Source: Streptomyces tubercidicus (lineage in GTDB: Bacteria; Actinomycetota; Actinomycetes; Streptomycetales; Streptomycetaceae). Taken from it: a DNA stretch of 64,000 bases. The position numbers were made by a program, and so were the translations under genes. The notes beneath the pieces are model-generated. The model saw only the letters and a program-made list of their open reading frames with translations. It made no database searches and was not told where the DNA came from. The DNA is taken from positions 2,294,001 through 2,358,000 of the forward strand of contig NZ_CP114205.1 of NCBI RefSeq assembly GCF_027497495.1, in the 5' to 3' direction. Shown piece by piece: positions 59,906-64,000 of the stretch (its first letter is position 1; each line of letters begins with the position of its first letter).

Positions 59906-60492
59906 TGCTGCATGCCTCGCGTCATCGAAGTCGGGAAAGGGCTTGCGAAAGCTGCCTTGTCATTCTTGGCAACCATGTAAAGCGTCAGGCTATGCGGGCT
60001 ATTCCCTGCGAAGTGCCGGGGGGCTCAATGATCTTCCTGTGAGTTTGCTCACGAAGTGTGTGACAAATGCCGCATTTCCCATGATCAACATCCCTGGGCG
60101 AAACGGACAATGGCGGAGTGAAGTGCACGTTCCGCTCCCGATCACCGCACCTGGGACAGCACTGAGGGGTGGCCGACTCGCGGATAAAAGTCCGTTATCG
60201 ACGTCGGAATCTTCTACCCGTCGTGACGTGCTCCGTACATTGCGTCATCCAAGTCACAGTGCGGGACTCCGCTCTTGTTGGAGATCCGGCACTGTGCTGG
60301 AATTCCACGGACCGCCGCATGTTTGAGCCGGCGCGCAGGGCGCAACGAAGCGCCGCGCGGCGGTGCCGTCCACTCCGACCGAGAGGACAGCCCGCCGGTC
60401 ATCACGACCGCCATGGGGGGACTTAGCGGTCCCCATACGACTCGACACCGTCCCGCCGAGGTGGGACGCCTGGTCCAGAGGTTGCGACGCTA
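59906..60492. other. Conservon upstream region
   Basis: 587 bases between the divergent small peptide gene and the conservon kinase gene, AT-richer than the flanks up to about 60330. It contains GTGAG-TTTG-CTCAC (60039-60052) as a small inverted repeat. No gene is convincing. It should contain the cvnA promoter and possibly that of the small peptide gene. Confidence 0.4.
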
Positions 60493-63400
60493 GTGCAGGG
60501 ACGTTTCAAGAGGGATGGCAGCGCTGCGGCGGACCCGGAGCTGCGCGGCGGAAGCGACCGCGCCTCCTCGCCCCAGCGCGCCCAGGGCAACGGTTCCGCC
60601 GGGGGCAGCACACTGCCCGTCGACGGGGGCGGCCAGGCGCCTGGCGGTGACGCCGCGGACAGCGGCAAGCCCAAGGCGTCGAAGGGCTCCGGCCCCGGAT
60701 CGCGAATAGCGCTGCGCAACTGGCGCATCAGCACCCGTCTGGTCTCCCTGCTCGCGCTTCCGGTGGTCGCCGCGACCACGCTGGGCGGCATGCGCATCGG
60801 TACGTCGCTGGACAACATCGACCAGCTCGACAAGATGCAGCTGCTCACCGAGATGACCCGGCAGGCGACCGAGCTCGCCGACGCGTTGCAGACGGAGCGG
60901 GACAAGTCGGCCGGTCCGCTGGCCGGCAGCGGGAACGCCAAGGACGACGCCAATGTCGTCGCGCCCCGGGAGGCGACCGACCGCGCCCGGCTGTCGTTCA
61001 ACCAGGCCACCGATGACATCCGGGGCCAGGACGCCACGATGACCGGTGTCCGGGCGACCGTCCTGGAGATCACCCGCCAGCTCAACACCCTCAACGAGCT
61101 CCGCAACAACGCGTACAAGGACGAGGACAACGCGGCGCGGACCATCACCAGCTACAACCAGCTGATCAACTCGCTGCTGTCGCTCTCCCAGGACATGGCG
61201 CAGGCGACCAGCAGCCCCGAGATGATCCGCAGCACCCGTGCGCTGGCGGCGTTCTCGTCGGCCAAGGAGTACGCGTCCATCCAGCGCGCCCTGGTCAGTG
61301 CCGGCCTCGCCCACGACGGCGGCCCGGAGCTGTCCTCCAACGACCGGCTGGCCGGCCGTAACGCCGAGAACGACGAGAAGGCGGCCCGCGACCGCTTCTC
61401 GCAGATCTACGCCAGCAGCGGCGAGACCAGCGCCGGCACGCTCACCCGCGGGCTGGACGGCAACAACGACGAGATCAAGGCCGCGGTCGCCTTCGCGCAC
61501 CGCGCCTTCGCCAGCGGCGCCGGCATCCGCAGCCAGGACTACCGGTACCTCGACTGGTACGACTCCGACACCGTCAAGATCGACGAGATGTCGCGGATCG
61601 AGACCACGCTGCTCTCCGAGATGGAGCAGAAGTCCCGCCAGCTGCGCAACGAGGCCACCCAGTCCGCGATCGTCAGCGGTGCGCTGATCCTGCTCGTCCT
61701 CGGCGTCTCGCTGGTCGGCGCGTTCGTCGTGGCGCGGTCCATGGTCCGCTCGCTGCGCCGGCTGCAGGACACCGCGCAGAAGGTCGCCCAGGACCGGCTG
61801 CCCGAGCTGGTCAAGCAGCTCTCCGACTCCGACCCGCAGGACGTGGACACCTCCGTCGAGTCCGTCGGTGTGCACAGCCGGGACGAGATCGGCCGGGTGG
61901 CCGCGGCCTTCGACGACGTGCACCGCGAGGCGGTCCGCCTCGCCTCCGAGCAGGCGCTGCTGCGGGGCAACGTCAACGCGATGTTCACCAACCTCTCGCG
62001 CCGCTCGCAGGGTCTGATCCAGCGTCAGCTCTCGCTGATCTCCGAACTGGAGTCCCGCGAGGCCGACCCGGACCAGCTCTCCTCGCTCTTCAAGCTCGAC
62101 CACCTCGCCACCCGCATGCGCCGTAACGGTGAGAACCTCCTGGTCCTCGCCGGTGAGGAGCCGGGGCGCCGGTGGACGCGGCCGGTGCCGCTGGTCGACG
62201 TCCTCCGTGCCGCCGCCTCCGAGGTGGAGCAGTACGAGCGGATCGAGCTCAACGCCGTACCGCAGACCGAGGTCGCCGGCCGGGTCGTCAACGACCTCGT
62301 GCACCTCCTCGCCGAGCTGCTGGAGAACGCCACCTCGTTCTCCTCCCCGCAGACCAAGGTCAAGGTCACCGGCCATGCGCTGCCCGACGGGCGGGTGCTG
62401 GTCGAGATCCACGACACCGGTATCGGCCTGTCGCCCGAGGATCTGTCCGCCATTAACGAGCGGCTCGCCAGCCCGCCGACCGTGGATGTCTCGGTGTCCC
62501 GGCGGATGGGTCTGTTCGTGGTCGGCCGGCTGTCCCTGCGGCACGGCATCCGCATTCAGCTGCGGCCCTCCGACTCCGGTGGCACCACCGCGCTGGTCAT
62601 GCTGCCGGTCGATCTCGCCCAGGGCGGCAAGAAGCCGGCGCCCAGCAACGCCAAGAGCGGCGGCGACCACGGCGGCGGACAGTCCAGCCGGCTCGCGGGG
62701 CTGCAGCCGCGCGGTCAGGTCGGTTCGGGTCCGTCGGCCGGTGGGCGCCCCGCACTGCCCGGCCGCGGTGGCCCCGGCGGCGGTGCGCAGAACGCCTTCG
62801 GTGCCCCGGCGCCGTCCGGCCGTACGGCGCCTCCCGGCGCAGGTGCCCCCGGCGCCCCGGCGCAGGGTGGCGACGCCCGTCCGGCCGCCGGCCGTCCCGC
62901 CGGCTCGCGTCCCTCGCTGCCCACCCGTGGCGGCGCGGACAACGGCCCGGCGCCCACCGTCGCCCCGCCGACCGGCGCCCCGCGCCGCGAGGAGCGTCCG
63001 CAGCTGCCCGCGCGCGGCGCCGCGGCCGAACTGCCGGGCGGTCCGGCCGCCGGTGGTCAGCCCGCCGGTGGTCAGCGCGATGGTCAGGGTGCTCAGCAGC
63101 CGGGCGGTACGAGCTGGGGCGCGCGCCGTGAGCGCGGCGGCTCCGACGACTGGCCGCTGACCTCCCGCGAGGCATCGGACCGGCCGCGCGGCCACGAGGA
63201 GCCGGAGACCACCGGCAGCTTCGAGCGGCCCGCGCCGAGCGGCGGCCCCGGTGACACCGCGGCGTTCGCCCGTCCCGACTTCAACGGTCCGCCGCCCACC
63301 GCGGACGGCCCCCGGGGCGGACAGCGCCCGCAGGGCGCGCGTCCGGCCGGGCGGGGCGCGGGCAACGGGCCCGGTGACACGGGGCAGTTCCCCGCACCGG

Positions 63401-64000
63401 ACGGCAACACCGGGCAGTTCCCGATACCGGACAGCAACACGGGACAGTTCCCCGCACCGGACAGCAACACCGGCCAGTTCCCCGCACCGGACAGCAACAC
63501 CGGCCAGTTCCCCGCACCGGACAGCAACACCGGCCAGTTCCCCGCACCGGACAGCAACACGGGCCAGTACGAGACCGGTAGTTACGAGACGGGCCAGTAC
63601 CAGCGCCCCGACAGCGACACCGGCCAGTACCAGCAGCCCGACAGCAACACCGGCCAGTACCAGCGCCCCGGCGCCGACCGTGCCGCCTACGCCGATGCCT
63701 CGCAGGGCACCGGGCAGTTCCCGGTGCAGCAGGCGCCGGACAGCGGTGCGCCGTCCGCCGATGTGCTCGGTGACGCGGACGCCGGTCCCGGTGACGGCCG
63801 TACGCCGATCTTCGACACCATCGAGTCCAACTGGTTCAACCACCCGGCGGCCGCCGCTGCCGGTGTACCGCCCCAGGGCGACGCCGAGCCCGAGGCGCCG
63901 CGGCAGCCGCGCCGCGAAGCCCCGCAGGACGGCCCGGCGCGCGGCGAGGCGCGCGAGGAGGCGCCGGCCAACGGTGCGCGCGGTGAGGCACCGGTCAACG
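60493..64000 (+). CDS. cvnA1: Conservon sensor histidine kinase (CvnA1-like), partial at right edge
   Basis: At least 1169 codons from GTG at 60493, open at the window end. In order: a Gly/Ser-rich cytoplasmic leader (1-70), membrane segment 1 (STRLVSLLALPVVAATTL), an extracytoplasmic helical domain of the nitrate/sulfonate-sensing (NIT) type, membrane segment 2 (AIVSGALILLVLGVSLVGAFVVA), HAMP, a dimerisation region (LFKLDHLATRMRRNGENLLVLAGEE), and a GHKL ATPase (LLAELLENATSFSSP, IHDTGIGLS, MGLFVVGRL). Then follow over 450 disordered residues with TGQF repeats. The layout matches conservon kinases, which act with roadblock, DUF742, GTPase and often P450 partners encoded just downstream. The expected partner genes lie outside the window. 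Confidence 0.92.
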   Translation, partial: MQGRFKRDGSAAADPELRGGSDRASSPQRAQGNGSAGGSTLPVDGGGQAPGGDAADSGKPKASKGSGPGSRIALRNWRISTRLVSLLALPVVAATTLGGMRIGTSLDNIDQLDKMQLLTEMTRQATELADALQTERDKSAGPLAGSGNAKDDANVVAPREATDRARLSFNQATDDIRGQDATMTGVRATVLEITRQLNTLNELRNNAYKDEDNAARTITSYNQLINSLLSLSQDMAQATSSPEMIRSTRALAAFSSAKEYASIQRALVSAGLAHDGGPELSSNDRLAGRNAENDEKAARDRFSQIYASSGETSAGTLTRGLDGNNDEIKAAVAFAHRAFASGAGIRSQDYRYLDWYDSDTVKIDEMSRIETTLLSEMEQKSRQLRNEATQSAIVSGALILLVLGVSLVGAFVVARSMVRSLRRLQDTAQKVAQDRLPELVKQLSDSDPQDVDTSVESVGVHSRDEIGRVAAAFDDVHREAVRLASEQALLRGNVNAMFTNLSRRSQGLIQRQLSLISELESREADPDQLSSLFKLDHLATRMRRNGENLLVLAGEEPGRRWTRPVPLVDVLRAAASEVEQYERIELNAVPQTEVAGRVVNDLVHLLAELLENATSFSSPQTKVKVTGHALPDGRVLVEIHDTGIGLSPEDLSAINERLASPPTVDVSVSRRMGLFVVGRLSLRHGIRIQLRPSDSGGTTALVMLPVDLAQGGKKPAPSNAKSGGDHGGGQSSRLAGLQPRGQVGSGPSAGGRPALPGRGGPGGGAQNAFGAPAPSGRTAPPGAGAPGAPAQGGDARPAAGRPAGSRPSLPTRGGADNGPAPTVAPPTGAPRREERPQLPARGAAAELPGGPAAGGQPAGGQRDGQGAQQPGGTSWGARRERGGSDDWPLTSREASDRPRGHEEPETTGSFERPAPSGGPGDTAAFARPDFNGPPPTADGPRGGQRPQGARPAGRGAGNGPGDTGQFPAPDGNTGQFPIPDSNTGQFPAPDSNTGQFPAPDSNTGQFPAPDSNTGQFPAPDSNTGQYETGSYETGQYQRPDSDTGQYQQPDSNTGQYQRPGADRAAYADASQGTGQFPVQQAPDSGAPSADVLGDADAGPGDGRTPIFDTIESNWFNHPAAAAAGVPPQGDAEPEAPRQPRREAPQDGPARGEAREEAPANGARGEAPVN
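63375..63720 (+). repeat. In-frame 30-bp tandem repeats in the kinase tail
   Basis: At least four nearly identical 30-base units (63430-63549) encode DSNTGQFPAP. Degenerate copies on both sides change to DSNTGQYQRP-type units, so the TGQ word recurs about ten times up to 63720. The frame is preserved. The identity of the central copies points to recent expansion by slippage or recombination. Confidence 0.9.

Noticed and set aside
60490..63843. Minus-strand open frame of over 1,100 codons
   Set aside because: It lies fully antisense to the conservon kinase, whose domains are all recognisable on the plus strand. The frame shows no conserved motif; it is a GC-skew artefact of codon third positions.

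Overview
The window is a piece of a Streptomyces chromosome. It has very high G+C, many GTG starts, strong G-rich ribosome binding sites, and a gene order that, from memory, runs parallel to the core of the S. coelicolor chromosome from about SCO5602 (left) down to SCO5544 (right). Nearly everything is housekeeping or conserved Streptomyces regulation. There is no prophage, insertion sequence or CRISPR array. Start sites and functions are read from the sequence and from family knowledge only; no database search was run.

Left part (1-10.3 kb): a long minus-strand run of translation and secretion genes. In transcription order these are rpsP, a KH-domain protein, rimM, trmD and rplS, then four clustered type I signal peptidases (sipW, sipX, sipY, sipZ), a NUDIX hydrolase, a DUF2469 protein and a YraN-family protein with an unusual 150-residue extension. 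Upstream of rpsP are an HExxH zinc-peptidase-like gene and a plus-strand methyltransferase.

Middle-left (10.6-30.8 kb): ffh (SRP GTPase); the nitrogen block amtB-glnK-glnD behind two GlnR-type boxes; nsdA (repressor of sporulation and antibiotics) divergent from a short Prim-Pol-like gene; ftsY; an NCS1 purine/cytosine permease; a flavin-dependent oxidoreductase with a leader hairpin that would mask its ribosome binding site; glcP (glucose permease) behind two palindromes; smc with a repeat-built insertion in its hinge; a small coiled-coil protein; and acylphosphatase. SRP components, nitrogen and carbon uptake and chromosome segregation therefore sit side by side.

Middle-right (30.9-46.7 kb): a secreted CAP-domain protein; a divergent flavodoxin-like protein / HxlR regulator pair; the minus-strand chain from recG to mutM (recG, rsmD, coaD, a SepIVA-like coiled-coil protein, DUF177, rpmF, rnc, mutM); a DAK2 protein; rpmB; thiD, thiL; a stand-alone Lrp/AsnC sensor domain; and a DUF3515 lipoprotein. 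recG carries the most striking feature of the window: an in-frame 273-residue intein inserted inside the Walker A motif, between its Lys and Thr, with the residue signature of the rare class 3 inteins.

Right part (46.7-64 kb): ddl; gpsA-plsC; fbiD/cofC (coenzyme F420); hupS; leuCD with divergent ndgR; a DUF4188 gene; five tRNA genes (Glu, Gln, Glu, Glu, Gln) close to gltX, whose enzyme is expected to charge both tRNA species in this phylum; a HAD hydrolase; a FAH-family protein; a 60-codon peptide gene with an internal duplication; and the start of a conservon sensor kinase (cvnA1-like) with a repeat-rich tail that runs off the window.
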